From positions 186,001-250,000 of the forward strand of contig VXAI01000067.1 in NCBI GenBank assembly GCA_013399305.1: a DNA stretch of 64,000 nt. Reading direction: 5' to 3'. The notes beneath the pieces are model-generated. The model searched no databases and was not told the origin of the DNA. It worked only from the letters and a program-made list of their open reading frames with translations. Numbering within the stretch: position 1 is the stretch's first letter; every line of letters starts with the position of its first letter. Shown here in pieces: positions 38,101-53,100 of the stretch. Origin of the DNA: Rostratula benghalensis (lineage: Eukaryota > Chordata > Aves > Charadriiformes > Rostratulidae). The translations under genes and the position numbers were made by a program.

Positions 38101-41100
38101 ACAGTGACGACGGTATTGTGACATGACCCAAGTGGAGATACATGACTGTAACGTCTGTCACCCACACCATGCACTTATTCAGGGCCTTCCATTGTTAAGT
38201 TCTGATTTATATCAACAGAGGTGACGGCAGTGACCAAAGGCAGACAGCACGTGGTTTTAACTATAAATGAAACTATGGAATCCTATTGTGTTCCAGCACA
38301 GAAGTGAGGACAGCATAGGAAGGGTGGGTGGCTATGCTGAGCAATCTGCTGATAGAGGTTACTATCTCTTCTTGATAGCATAGTAACTTCTACAGGATTT
38401 CCCTCCCCCCCGAGGCCCCAGACTCGCAGGTATGACACAAAAAGCAAAATGTTTTCCAGTTATCTCTACAATGCCATACCACTGAGATTGATTTGCAAGC
38501 CAGGCCACCATTTCCTGCTTTGTCCCATGCAGCTAAATGGAAAACTCTTTTAAATTTTCTCTCTGGAGTACCTGTCGTCACCACCTACATTCAATTAAAT
38601 TCTTACATAGGATTTTGTTTCATGGAAGCGTATTTTGAAATTTTACTCCTGCAATACAATGTACACACACCTTCTAATCAGATTAAATGAGTAATAAAAA
38701 CCTAGCCTAAGTTTATGGAGGAGTTAACCTGGAGACCAATAACTATGGTATTTCCTATATTTTACACCTATTTTGGGTCATTTTACATTAAATTAGCAAA
38801 TGGACTAAACTGAAATGTTTTCTGATATAAAAAGAGTGCTTGTCAGGAAAAACGAGGGTTCGATGCACCTACCATTCGCCCATCCACAAAGGGGAGTGTG
38901 TTTCTTAGGGGGTCACTGCACAGTGGTAAGCTTTGTTTCTGTAGAGATTTTGACATATGGCTGAAGTTAGACCTTAAATTAGAATATTCCTCTTTGAATT
39001 GAGAAATGATCGTTCTGTGCAAATGAATAGTGTATTCAGTGTGAATAAAGCTGCTGCTATTGCACAGTTCATCTTATCTACTGATGTCATTTCCTCTTAG
39101 TTGCTTCTGTAATATTAATAATCACCATATAGCCAAAGAGGTCATATACTAGGAATGTATACTTTAAAATTCTTCAACATCTCAGAAGAGCTTGAACAAA
39201 AAAACCTATGTTTCTGGCTAGATGGACACACTGAATGACTTGCAAGGAGATGACGTTACGTCATTTAAAGGTGGGGATACAGAAAACTGGCCACTTTGGG
39301 GAAAAAGACTCCGTATTGCAAGAGAAATGCAAGAGTTGAACATAGAAAGGAGAAGCACTAATGAACAGTGAGCCTAACCTTCCTTAATAAACAAAAACCG
39401 TTTACAAAGTAACGACACTGACAAAACCAAAGGTTCGCACAAAAATCATGAATGGGATATACATGGGATGCAATTCTTGATAAGATAATTCTTGTTCTAA
39501 AATGACATTTCCTTAACACAACATTTTCAGCGGTGAATTCCTAGCTACACAGACACCTCAAGGATCCCCACTTACCCACCCAGCTGAAGAGCAGAAGAAA
39601 TAAAAAATGCAGGTGTAGAAAGAGACTGGTACCTTTTAAGGTAACTGACATGAACTTCTCAGAAAATCTCAGACTAGAAAGCTGGGATATCCTTTTTGTA
39701 ATGAGTGCTCTGCTTGGTGGGACTGTGGCTATCTCCAGGTGTTATGACAAAGTTCAGCTCTTTGTACATAAACGGGAGCAAAAGCCAAAAATGAACTTCT
39801 CCCACATACATGGAAGGAAAAGGAGGCAAAGAAAGCCCAGTTCCACCCTGCCTCATTTTAGTCAGATAACCAAGGTGCCTGCATTAAAGAGCTGGTAATC
39901 CTGGTCATCCCTCTAACTCATGGACCAAAAGAGAAACCCGTGTTTCAGATACAAAGGGGCTGAGGAGACAGAAGAGCTTGCAGGACTGACCGCCTTAGAA
40001 CAGAACAGAGCTGCTGGCAGCAGAGTAGGATTTGGGAGGATCTGCCCTTTCTGAATGACCCAATTCACCCAACTCACCCCTTGAGCTTTAATAGGTACCT
40101 CCCCTCCCCTCTCCCCCTCCTCCCCCCCAATATACCAAGAGAAATTAGTAAGTGTATTTGAAAAATGAAGAAATGAAGTTGATGTTTAAAAAAGAGAATT
40201 AAGACATTCTTTATAATCTTTAATTTATAAAAGCCCTTTATGTCACCAGATACTATTTTGAATGAAGCATTTTTCTCCTTTAAGAAAAACGAAAATTACT
40301 TCCTAGTAAAAAGCAATTGTTTCTACACAGAAAATTTTAAAATGGGATAAAATTCTACATAAAAAATATAAATTGAAGGAGACAAGTTCTAGGGCACATT
40401 GATGTGAAGTGACATTAAGAGCTGAAAAATTAGCTCTTGAGAAATAGTATCAGAATACAGTAGATGGGGGCTTTCAAGATGGGCTGACAAAGAATAACTA
40501 TAAGTAAGATCTAGTTTAAGACAGCAGTGATTCCTCAGAATATTACAAAAGAAGCAATATCTCACAAATATGTTTTGGGGGTTTTTTTCTTCAGAATGAA
40601 TATAGGTCTGACATAGACACTAGTCTGTTATGTACTGGAAATCATTAAGTATTTCAGATCACAACTGCTGCAGGACTTTGATCTGAGCAAGAAAGGCATT
40701 AAGTGCGAAGCAAAACACAGTGAAAGGGCAAGGATCAGCCTGATTGAGTCTTGTGCCCAAACTCAGACCCTCGATCAATATTCAGACAGCTGTTTTCAGC
40801 ACCCGGTTCCCAAATACAGGACTGCCACTTTTCAGAGGAGACATGAAATAAGATACAAACCAGCAAACAGAAGTACGCCGGGCTACCATGTATCACAAAT
40901 AAAGGCCAAAGGTGGAGTGGAATGCGCTGGTTCCAGTGCATGCCCCAGCAGAGCAGCAAACACAGAAACAGGTAAACCAGAACAAAAGGTAGCTGGGAGA
41001 CAAAATATCATCCTGCACAGGGCAAAGAAGACAGTCAATAATTTACACTCCAAGAAAAGCTTATACTTTCACAGGGCAGAATGTGAAATCGCAGAGCTAG

Positions 41101-44100
41101 AAGGCATCTGCAGAAGTTACCAAGATCATTCTCCGTCCCAAGGCAAGATTAATGTAGGTATGTCACCATTAACACACATTTGCCTAAGTTTCTCCTAAGC
41201 TCCATGACTCTCTCAGCAACCTAATGAATCATTTCACTGTCCTCTCTGTTAGGAGGTTTTTCCAACTTATTAAACTTCAATATTCTCTATAATTGAGACT
41301 GAATATAATATTTCTTGCCCTATTCACCATGGAAATGAAAAATGTTTTATTCCCTTCCACTCTGTAGCAGCCTTTTCCAGATTTGAAGGCTGGTTAGTTT
41401 CTAGAAGTAAAGGACTTGTTATTTTCCTTTAAGTCAAAGCACTTACAATTGATTTTTAAAAAAGACCGGGGGAAAAAAAAAGGTTGTAAACACTCATAAT
41501 GATAGCTGTAAAAGCTGCAACTTGTGAGCAATAGCTCAAAATAGTTTGAGCACAATTTATGTGAATTTCAAGAATTAAGAGATTGCAGAGGGACGCAGGC
41601 AGACACAGGTAAGCAGCTGGACACAAAGTGTGCCTGCCGATCCCTACCAATGGAATCCCAATTTCTAGGGAAAGCCTAGAGAGAGCACCGGCACTGACTT
41701 CCATGGAAACTATTCTGTTGAAAACCAAGGCTTTGCATATCCAATAAAACAGCCCAAGGCAACACAGAAACACATCTCATTAAAATCAAGATAATTTTAA
41801 GTTAAGGTGGTGCTTAAGTGTAGCTGCATCACAGCTTGGTGTTGCACACAAGGAAGTTTATAATACACATTCGTTTTCAATCAGACAACCTAGACATTGT
41901 AAGAATTACATCTTGCTCTTAGGATTGCACTTGTACTGATTTTGTTAGTCCCCAAAGAGAGAATTTCACTGTTTATTACAACAGCTGGGATTAACTGTGT
42001 ACTCTAGTAAAGACACTAGAAATCCTAGCAGGAGGTAACTGTATAATCACATTTCTCACTGATATTTCAGAATGCAATACAAATCTCAGTTAGTGCTTAC
42101 TGACATTTCCAGAGCACATAAACTCATAAAAGAAATTTTCATAGATTTATAAAAGGAAAGAGAAACGCTTACTGGAAAACAACAGCCTGGCCACACTTAT
42201 CTTAATTTGAATGAGGCTCTGGCAAACCAGAAAGTATAAAGGAAATAGTTGTGTAATGTCTAATGACTGCTTAGAATGGAGAAATGTTTCGTCTTTTATC
42301 TTGGCTTGTTTTAAGGGGATGGGTCAGAGTACAGCACAGCTTTAATAGGAAATTATGCCTATGATCAGCTGAAGTTTTTAAAAGCTATATGCACATATTG
42401 TTCAGAGCCAGGTTAGCTACTGAAAATAGAGTAATTTCTATTTGCTAGGAAGTTGTGGGTTTAACTGTAAAGCAATAAACTGACTTTCTTGCAACTAAGC
42501 CAAGGAGGACTGAGTAAGTACTCTCACGAGACTACAAAATAAATGCAGCTACATCTATTTGATACCCATAAATCGATATCCCATCTCTTTGTTCTCTGCC
42601 TCTCCATACAGTAACCAACTATTGCAAATTACCAGAAAATAGTCATTACCATACACTTCCAAAGCTTACCATTTTCATATATCTCAGCTTCTGAAAGGTG
42701 CTAGAATCAGAGCACAGTGTGCAGGCAATGAACAAGGTCTGTATTTCACCAAATGGATTCTAAGTGGTGAATGCTCTACTCTCTCGGCAGTCCCTTCAGC
42801 ATCTCATCCCAACAGAACGGGTCAGGCAGTTGGGGAGGTTTCCGTGGAAGGATTTCTGGCCTTTGGTCCAGGCCCTGGTCCTCAGCACTGCTTCCCCGAG
42901 TGCTACAGCAGTTGTTTGCCCACAGACACAACACAAACAAAATGTAAACCTAGTCCTGGCCTAAGCAGGCACAGCCTTTGGAGCCCTGTCCCCGAGCTGT
43001 CCCAGCAGGAAACTACATTCTATACCATATAAACAGGCTTTGCATTTTTAGAAACACTATGTTCATTTTTTCATTGCGATATCATGCCTTATATTCCATA
43101 TGCCAGGCATAAAATTCAAGTTAACATGTATCAAGATTTTTACAATTCCATGCCAAGAAAAACACCTCCAGTACTTTTGGGCTTTAATCTTGCATTTCTT
43201 GTTCATTTAACTTCAGGTCCCTGTCTTCTGAGGTAAAAGTACCTTTTATGCACCAAGAGTTGCTGTTACCATCACGCAAACAGACCTCATTAAGGGGCAC
43301 TAGAATATAAGATTAATGACTCTAAGTACCAGGAGCAGTAAAAATGCCCTGGGTGAGGATCTGACCCTTTTGAGTATTATTTAGGAAGCCGCACTTTTCA
43401 CAGCTGCAACTGATTCAAGTATGTTTTATTGCCAACAACTTTCTAGATGTATAATACAACTAAAAGCTCAAGACTCCATAACAGATTATATTAAAAACAC
43501 AGTCCTTAGAAGCAAGAAAGGGAGCAATGGCATCACACAGGCTTAGCACCAGTCTCATCTGTTTATACTGGACATCTATCAAGTCCCTGGTCATTATTCC
43601 ACTGCTTTTGCAATTAATATCCAAAGAACCCCAACTCATTTTAACATAAATGACTAGATTTTGAAACTTCTGATACTCCTATTGGGCAGCACCTTACTCA
43701 GAAAATCTGGACAAAATAAAAGTGTTGTCAATCTGATTTAAACTTAAACCAAAATCGGGAAGATTAATTGAATGCAACTGTAGTAAAAATCCTTTAGACG
43801 TAACACTACATCCCCACAGCATTTCTAACAGATATGAATGAGCAGTCAGCAAATAACCTATTTGATGGCCAGATCTTCAGAAAAATGCCATCAGCTGTCA
43901 CTGCAGCAGACTCCAGTGAACTGCACGGATTTACTCCAGCAAGAAGCCATACTTTGAATATAATGTCCAGTAACTGGTTGTGTCTTTTTAAAACTCCACA
44001 CATGACTTAGCAATTACATTTTCTGAAGCGGCCCCAGACCAGCAGGCTGCAGTTCCATTGGGTTAGAACTGTGCAATCTGATGGCAAAGCCCGTGTTGCA

Positions 44101-47100
44101 AAGTGCTCACTCAGCACTTTGGGGACTTGTGAAATCTGGGAGTCTCACCAGTAGCATCTGAACCCTCCTATTTGTTTGCAATGAGCCAAGTGGTGTTGCA
44201 GGACACAGCAGCTCAGGAGGAGGGTGGGGAGAAGCTGCTGAGAATTGGAATCTCTCAAGGAGGTAAAACAATGCAAGAAGTCCAACCAACATTTTATGGA
44301 TGACAATTAATTCCTACAGAAACTCAGTGGTGGGCCAGAACAGCTCAGACTCCAAGACACAGTAACACCAACCAAGTCCAGGTCTCCATTCTAACATTTT
44401 TCTGGACATCTTTTTGAGCCCCAGGGCTTTGTCGCAGGTACCAAAAATCTAAGGCTGCCCTGGGGTTAATGCATCCCTTCCCAATTCGGCATGTTCTCCA
44501 CCTGGATATTGTTCCTGTGACAGATAAAATCCATCCCTTTCTCTTTTTTTGTCCTCAAGCAACAAAGAAATCTCACAAAGTGTCAAAATGTATCACCTCT
44601 GTTGCCAGCTAACAATTCTTTATCGCCATTACTCATTTATACTGTTTATGTTTTTCTATTGCCATAGTAACAACACAGCTATAAAGAGCTTGCATTAAAT
44701 AAATCAATGGACTCTGCTGTCCTGAAAGCTGCTCAATTAAACAACAGTTCATATTGAGGGGAGACAGGGAGGGACAAAACCTGCAACATATTAATATTGG
44801 ACTCATGTGCTAGTAGTAATTGGCAATCAGTGTCTAAAGAAAACTAGGTAGTATAAAGTCTAATAGGGGAATATGATACAAGGAGAAGGACTTAAATGAG
44901 ATAGTCATGAATATTCATTGTTGTAACATTAATTAGGTGTTGATATTATGTGCAAACATCAGAAATTTTGCCTCTACCCCAACAAGTCTGCAGTATGAGA
45001 CACAGCCCTTAATTCTTCAGTAGACTGGTGTCCTTTTTTATATCAATAGCCGTACCACATGAGATGCTAGACTTGTACCATCAAAGCTTCACATGATAGA
45101 CAATGAATATTGAGAAAAAAATTCTATTAACGGTGATAGGCAAAATGCTTTAGGGAGAGTGTGGAAGGGGACTGTTTTATAAAGGACATCCAAGCAAGCT
45201 CTGTTCAGCTTGTTTGAGAATTTTTAACCTGCTCTCTCTAGTTTTCCTTCTTGCCAAAATAGCAGGCTTTACTACATTTCTCACAATATATATACTGTTG
45301 GTCTTCGCACTTTAAGTACATCAGAATGATTACACACTGAGAAAGATTCCCAGAAAGAGAACTTTTAAGATCCACAGATGTTTTAATCTAGATGTCTAAA
45401 CATCTAAAAGTTTTGTGCCACTTGAGATGCCCTGGTATCTGCCCCATGGCCTCCCATACCAGGTCGTGTGTTATGTACACAGTGTTGTAGCCCAGGAGGA
45501 TCATCCGAGATACTGCAGGGCATCACAGTGAGGACGCAAGAGGCATCTGTGTTTATGCAATGGAGTAATTCTCCACATGCCTCCACGCTATCATCTAACC
45601 ATGTGGTTTAAGGATGACAGTCCTAGATCAGGAGACATAAATCAAGTCTTGCTTTGGTAGATTTGGCTCCTAACAATCTTTACTGCTGTTGTTGCACTAG
45701 GAAAGCCTCAAGTGCCTTTTCAGCTTTGCTTTCCCATCAGCTCCACCGTTCGTGTTTATTTGTACTACCCATATAGCCAAGAGCCCTTCTAATAGACTGA
45801 GGTACTGTTGTGCTGTTTCAGCAAAACACAACGGGCAACATCTTACAGATCAGTATACCAGTGAACGATGCAGATGGGTGGATGGGCTGTAACACAAGGA
45901 TACAGCACTGCTCTAGTGGAAGGCAGTGTTTTCAACAGACTAGAGACATAGCCACGGTTAACTGGGTCTAGCACTGCTGCTTCTGACATTCCACCTCTCA
46001 GCAACACTGGCAAGCTTTTCAGAAGAGTAAATAGGCCCAAGGAATATCCAGTGACAGAGGGACACAGATTTCTAATGTGAAATCTGTCCTTCATTCTGCC
46101 CCTTTCCTACTATTCACAATGTAAGCCTGGGTACAAACAAATATGTGAAATGAAGGCCGGAAGGATACATGAAGGATACATGATTTTCTCTCTGAAAATG
46201 CTAGACCAGAAGAGCAAGCAGAAGAAAGAACTGCTGAAGCTGAAGGAAAGCCTTGGCACAAGAAGAAGTATCAACTCACCATAAGTAAGTTTAGGCTTGA
46301 AATAAGGATTAGAAACCCTCAGAAGAGGAAGGATCTGGAACAACCTTCTAATAGAAATGGGGAAAGGCTGAAAAGTAATTAGCTTTGAGACAGTACAGGA
46401 TGCATTTATAAAAGACATTTAAAGCTGTGGCTGCCCATAATAGCAAAGGACTGACCTTCACGATGCAGGTCATCCCTCCTACTCCAGTAGTGTGTACCTC
46501 CCCAGAACACAGGAAAGGCCACAACCCAATACCTATATGCTTGCTTGTGCTTCATCCATTGCTATAGTAGCCAGTGTGAGAGTGAACAAGTGGTATGGAA
46601 AAAACCTATTAGTCCAAGAAAAGGCATTAGGCAAAAATAGAGTAAGCCAGGATATCAAAAACCCTAATGTGTTAAATTTGAAATTCAACTTTTTAAGTCT
46701 TCCATCCCCAACTCCAAAGCAGAAAAACACGTAAGTGATTGGGGAATTGAATCCTCTGGTTTTATGTTTGGCATTAAACAGGTCATAAAAATTATTGACT
46801 TTGGCTCTTTGTGCCTTTAATACATTAAAAATAATTACAACCATGCCCTGACTGAAAAGTAATCTCAGAAATCAGCTTGTGAATTCAGGGGTTTAGAAAA
46901 AAGCAACTGGCTCAGCAACACACAGAGCTCATCCCAGGCAAGAGGAGAGGGCAGATTGCACAGCTGCAACATTGCCAGTGCATCCAACGCCAGAGGGTTG
47001 TCTAAGTCCTCTGGCCAGGGTCAAAACCTGCCATTACTACCATTACTTCCACAGTTAGTTAATCCTAGAAATTACAAGAGTTGCTTAAACTCTAAAGAAA

Positions 47101-50100
47101 AGGGGAAGAAAGGAGGTGTGACTGGTTTTCAGCCACTTGGGAGGAAAAGTGGCAGCAGAGACACCACATACAGCATAAAGAAAAGCTGAATTCCTTTCAA
47201 GAACTGCATTTACAGCATGCCTCCACTCAGTTCTGCCCCATATAGAGCTTCCAAATGTACTGAAGCGGGAATGGGATTGAGTGAAGCATTGAGACAAAAA
47301 TTCAGGAATTTTTTCCAGTTCTGGGTGCCTCCCATTTCAAAAGCCTCAGATGAGACTCCTACAGCTGACATTCAAATTCACTGTTTATTGTCTTACCTTG
47401 CCAGGCAGTGTGATTCTCAGCGTTTCTGCTTCTCACACACAGGCACTACACTCACAGTGAGAGTCTGTTAGATCTGCTCTGGCAAAGTGAAGCAAAACTC
47501 AGAGACCACAAGTTCCCTTTCTGCACACCGATATAGAAGTGCCTGCTTTGCTTTCCATCTGCTCTCCTTAACACTGTGATGACTAAAGACAAAATCTATA
47601 TTAATGAAAGATTCCACAGAAACCAAAGACTTTGGCATCAACCTTCAGCACAAAAAGCTTCATTTTTTTTTCTGTTTACAAGTTCTGTAAAGCCCAGTTG
47701 AAAGTCAGCTTCTTAATTCATATAAACACACACAAATTCTGTGATTCTATGAAATGACATTTCAAAGCTAAAACAGACACACAGTCTTTGGTGCAGTCAG
47801 CATGCTCAGTAAGAATGGGATAGTTCAGCACCTACATAAACCATAAAGTATTTTTAGATTTAAAAAAAAATCATAAATCACCTCTTCAAAATCGCCTCAT
47901 TTACCCTGAAGTTAATGCCACATGAAAGTCTCACCTTATTCCCTCTTAGTATTTCATTCAAAGTGCTTAACTGCAGGTTTAGAAGCTCTTCCATCAGCAC
48001 CAGTTTTGAAAATTGTAGTAATTACTTTCAACTGGGATCATATTTAGTAATCTGCTTGTTACCTCTTTGTTAAAGTGTCGCACCGTGAACATAGGAGCTG
48101 CAGGAGGTATTGCCATTTCAGGCATTTGCAATTTTATCAGCTTTTGAAAGAGGAGTTAGGCTCGCTTTTGGCAGAGTAGCAGGAGAGAAAATGTGAAAGC
48201 ATTTGCAACTTTTTGTTGGTAAAAGTCCAGTCAGCGATGTGGCTGGGATGTAAAGTCTTTAAAGAATGTACTTACAAAACCTCTGTTCACTTTTAGGGTT
48301 CTTTTGTTCTTCTCCAATAGGTGTTTGGATGGTTCAGTATCTGGATCATAAGCAGATAAGGTACAATCTATTTGGCAAGAATACCCATCGATGCTGTTCC
48401 TTTGTTGTAAGTACATTGATATGATCACATTAATCTTATCAAACAGTACTACCAGATTAAAGGTGTACATTTACTCAGAGCATAAAACTACCTCTGCCTC
48501 ATTTCACTATGAAACAAAGATGTCAGTATTACTAAGCAGTATAAGTATCCTTTTCCCTTGTCAAGCCAGGTTAAAGGAGGATCCCTGTGGTGTTGCATCA
48601 CTTAGACCATGGCCAATTAAAAAAGGAACCTTTCTGTTCCTAATCTTCTGGTTTTGGCTATAGGCGCTTTGAGGCTGAAACCTCAGGAACCCAGAAGCAG
48701 AATCTATCTCCATGGGGCACAGTGTCTACCGTAGTGTCTCTGTGGGCCACTTTCAGCCCCTCAGTTTAGCAGCCCTGGACCCCACTCCACTAGAGCCTTG
48801 GCACCTTTTTCTCCTCCCTTCTTCTGGACAGATGAAAGTCCTGGTAACTGGACTCAGTTGGAGCTCAGGCTCCAACTACATAAGATGGGAACTCCTTGCC
48901 TTAGCTCTTTAATCCACCTCAGCATCCCCCGTTTACTTGCATTGACTCATTCTTTTGTTCCTCTCTGAAAAATGATTGCTTGCAAACTCCTGTAACCGGG
49001 TCACAACTTCCCATCTGGCAGAGAAGCAAAGCTGCTTTCCGGCACAGGTATCACTAGAGCTGCTCTGCTCTCTCTCGCTGCCTGAAGATTTGAGCAACAC
49101 AGCTCTCCAGTGACTTCAGCCAAATTAAGTCTGCCCCATTAGCGCCAGTCTCTTCCGCCCTATTTTACAAGAGATTCTCCCCAGCCTAAAGCAGTGTGTC
49201 TTCCAAATGGCAAGTCCCTTCAGGAGAAAGAACAGGTTTTCCAGTTTAAGGCTGAAAACTAATTTAGAGAAGAATATAAAAATTCCTTCTCTTGCAGTGT
49301 AAGGAACAAACCACACTCTATAGGGTGTAAGGAAAGCTTCACAGGGTTCACAACTCTCCCTTTTTGGCTACGAACACATCCAATTAATGGTCTCTAGCAA
49401 AATACAGCTTGAACACCATGATGCAGTTTTACAAAGATTATTATATTATTGTCTGGCAAAGCTTTTAACTGACAGATTATTTTTAATGAGTAGGAAGGAA
49501 GGGGGAGTTTGTCACTGAATTTTATTTTGAAAGATTTTTTTCTATAACACAGTGGTATGTTTAATTGGCACATGGCGTTTTGTGCAAAGGCACACACGCA
49601 GCAACACACACCTTTCCCACTGGCAACTGCAGTTATCCCAGTGCATATGCTCTTAAAGTTTCCAGAAAAAAAGGGCACAACAGGACAGGAAGGACACAGT
49701 CATAAGACATAGGGCCCAGCTGTGAGACCAGGCAGTAAGATCCATAGCGTAGCGAGGTCTGCCAAGCAATAGGTAATGGATCACAAATTGCTGCAGGGAG
49801 AGAGAGAGGGAGAAAAAAACCTAAAATAATAGGAAAGGAAAAAAGCTTCGGACTGGTTCCTTTCTAACCCAGTCATAACGGAAGCAAAGTCCACATTGCC
49901 AGGCTGGGGGAGCAATGGGAGGACTCCAACACTACTGCAAAGCAAGTCAGGACCTCAAACAGATCCTGGAACTACCTGCAACATCCTTTAGTGTTGTGAA
50001 CCCTGTGTCCAGTACCAAGAAGTCTTTGAACTCACTCACACCTTGTCTAGCCTTACCACAACCAGTGCCAGGACTGACTTGCCATCCTAGGCATGTGTGT

Positions 50101-53100
50101 CCGTGCTGGCAGAGTGAAACAGTCCATCTGCTCAGACAGATGTCTCCCCCTCCCTCAGCTCAGAATTGTTCACACCGGGAAACAATGCATACAGAAATCC
50201 AAACTTTCCCTTGAAGGACATGACTTCTCTTTTTAAGGAGACCCAAGAGTATGAAACAGAAGGAATCAATGCTGTGAAGGATCAGTCCTTTCAGAAAGCA
50301 GGCAAGGGCAGAAAGACAGGGAGGGCTCCTGGCCCTGCTTCTATAGACCTTTCCCTCTGCAGGACAGGTGAGGGTTAGGCCCCACTGCAGAACAGGGAAA
50401 AGTCGGGCACCATGCCCTGGGGTGGGACAGTGCATGGGGAGATGACAAGGAGCTCGGTCAGCAGGGTCAGGGCAGCAGAGGAAGCAAGCAGTCCTGCTCA
50501 CTGCTGTACTTTTGTTTCCCCTCTTCCTCACTGGCTGCCTTTACTCTCCACGCTACCTCGTATTTCAGTGGTTTTCCCCTTTTTGTTTTTTCTTCCCTCA
50601 CTCTCAGAGTCTTACCTCCTTCTGCATTTTCAGCCCTATTTATTCATTCCTCTTCTCAAATATCCACTTGTCCTCTTCGCGTCCATTAAGCAGAGATGGA
50701 TGGAGGCCCCAGCCAGACCAAGTAACACCCTCAGCAGACAGCAGCAGAGGGCTGTCAGCCTGTCCCATGGCCACCCACAGCTCAGTGCCACCCAAGTCCC
50801 CATGGTGAGGGAGACAGCACAGCACCCACCTGTCCCCCACCACACAGTGCAGCAGCTGTGCCACAAGGAAGCAGCTGCTCTCCTGTAAACCTATTTTAAC
50901 ATTTTTGTGCCTTTGTTTCTCAGCACCATCATTAGCAAGGGATCACCCTCAAACATCCTCCCTCTTTCTTTCCAGAGATGATTTGGCACTCAACAGAGCC
51001 AGGCAGGAAGATCCACCATGGCCAACTGGGATTTCCCTCCCTTCTCAGTGCAGCCTGCATCCCCTTCTCAACTTGTGTCTGGTTGACAATGCTGGACACA
51101 TCCCCTCCAGGACATAAACTCTGTCCCTGACAGTGCATGAAGCCCCCATCCTGGGCAGCAGCCCCCATGCCAGTTGAGCTGCACACACAGAACAATGGAA
51201 AACCTACGATTTACACTCCAGGAGCCACACTGGACCACAATTCCTGTAATTTATAAAAGACCGTTATATTTTTGACTGCGTTTAGTTCAAAACTGTAATC
51301 TTCCTCCATGAAAGCTTCACAGCTCATTATCAAGAGAAAGGTTTGTTCTGTGGAAAAGACTATTTTTTAGTTATTCTTAGAAAATACTAAAAATCCTGAA
51401 AGATTCCACTCTGAAGTCTCTGGGAAACGCAAACTGTGGACGTAGAGGAACACAGACTTCTCCAGTTTCCTCCATATGTACAAGGTATCTGCCCCACTGG
51501 ACATCAAAAAGCCACCAGGATGATAAGAATCTTTACTTTGGTAGAAAATGGCAAGTAGCATATAAACAACAGGCAGACTAATATGGGAGTTGGCCTGCTG
51601 GGGTTGTGTGTGCTAATCTGCGACTCTCATGCGCAGCTGTGTGCTGTTTTAGAAAATTGCATAAAGCAATAAATAACTAAATATCTAAGGCACCTGAAGA
51701 AAACTGCACACAGAATGCCTTCTTTACACCACATATTCAGACTCCTGCTGTTTACTAGATATGGTTTGTTGCTAAACCATGCAGATTCTGAAAACTTCTG
51801 CTCTGATATTTAATTTGTCTGACAGCGCCTGTTTTGCTGACCTCCGGGGCTCCCTGCAAGGCCTGTTTTCCCAGACGCTCAGAGGGCTGGACTGGGCTGG
51901 CTCAAATGAGCAGCGTCACATTTACTGCGGGCTGGGAAAAGATGAGGGCTCTGCTTAGTGCTGACATGTGTCAACTTTAAACCTGTAATATGTGCATTTT
52001 TAGAAACAGAATTGTCTGCGTGCTTTTGTCTGGAGCTGACTGCATTGTGTCGCCTGGATGGAGAAGGCATGAGAAGATTGTGAGGTCACATAAAACTGGA
52101 TTATGACAGTGAATCAACAGGGCATTAAGAATAGTCTAATTAGAAAGGAAGAATCTGCATGTACACACACATCTTGCTAATCAGTGATTATGGGAAAGAA
52201 AGGCTTGAGAAAATACGTGGCAGCTAAATGGGATTTTAACAGGACACTAAAGAGTCAGAGAGACCCTTCCCCTCAAGGACAAGCAAGCATAAAAGCATCA
52301 GATATGGCTGACAAGAACAGCCTGGTCTGTGGGCTGGAGATGTCCTTCACATCAACAGCATGGCTGGGCTCATCTGAAGTTCAGGAGAGATGACTGACCT
52401 CAGTCATCTCAGCCCCCAAGAACAGCCACCATCATGGCAAAGAGCCCTCAGAAATCTGTGTGATTTCAGACACAATTCCCACAAGAAGCTACTACCCCAT
52501 GAAGCAGATGTGGCTTTACATTCCTAAGGGATAAGTCTTGGGGAGAGCCAGGGATCCATCACAGGCTCCAGAGAGCCACTGGCACCGTGAATTCCTGAGT
52601 GGACCTCACCAATACATTAAAGACAAAGAGGAGAAGGATTCTATCTCTGCACAAATCCCAGCCAGGGAGCTCCACCCAGATTTCCCTGCAAGTCTGCTGA
52701 CATTCATGGGGTTGACACACTGGATTTAGCTTTTTTCCACAAGGTTACCAAGTTCTCCCCTCAAGTGGACAATGTCTTTGAAGTGGTGTACAATAAACTG
52801 TGTACAATTGTCCTCTTTTTCTCATTTTTTTTTAGTGAGGGAGGACAACAGATCCTTAAAGGACAGAATTAGACTTTAAAAAAAATAAATTGTTCCATGC
52901 TACAAAAGGAGACTTCTTCGTGAGCAGAGCAGCTCCAATAGCATGTTCCTGCACATAATAAAACCTGAAGCACAGACAAAAACCAACAGAGCTAACATGC
53001 AACATAGTTAAGCAACAGTAAAATTTAGCAATGGTGAAAGCAGTAAAAAACTTTAAAATTGACATCCAGCATTAAGTAGCTGAAGTTACGTCCCTAAGCT

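Noticed and set aside
38850..38925. GGTTCGATGC word resembling a tRNA B box
   Set aside because: No A box at the right distance, no acceptor-stem pairing and no Pol III terminator in place.
47737..47753. ATTCTGTGATTCTATGA as a second CR1 tail
   Set aside because: The octamer-like word fits, but the GGTCCCTTCCAA motif that should precede it is missing, so 17 bases are not enough.
50412..50888. 158-codon plus-strand open frame
   Set aside because: Low-complexity, Ser/Pro/Leu-rich translation of a pyrimidine-rich stretch. Several frames are open on both strands and there is no domain.
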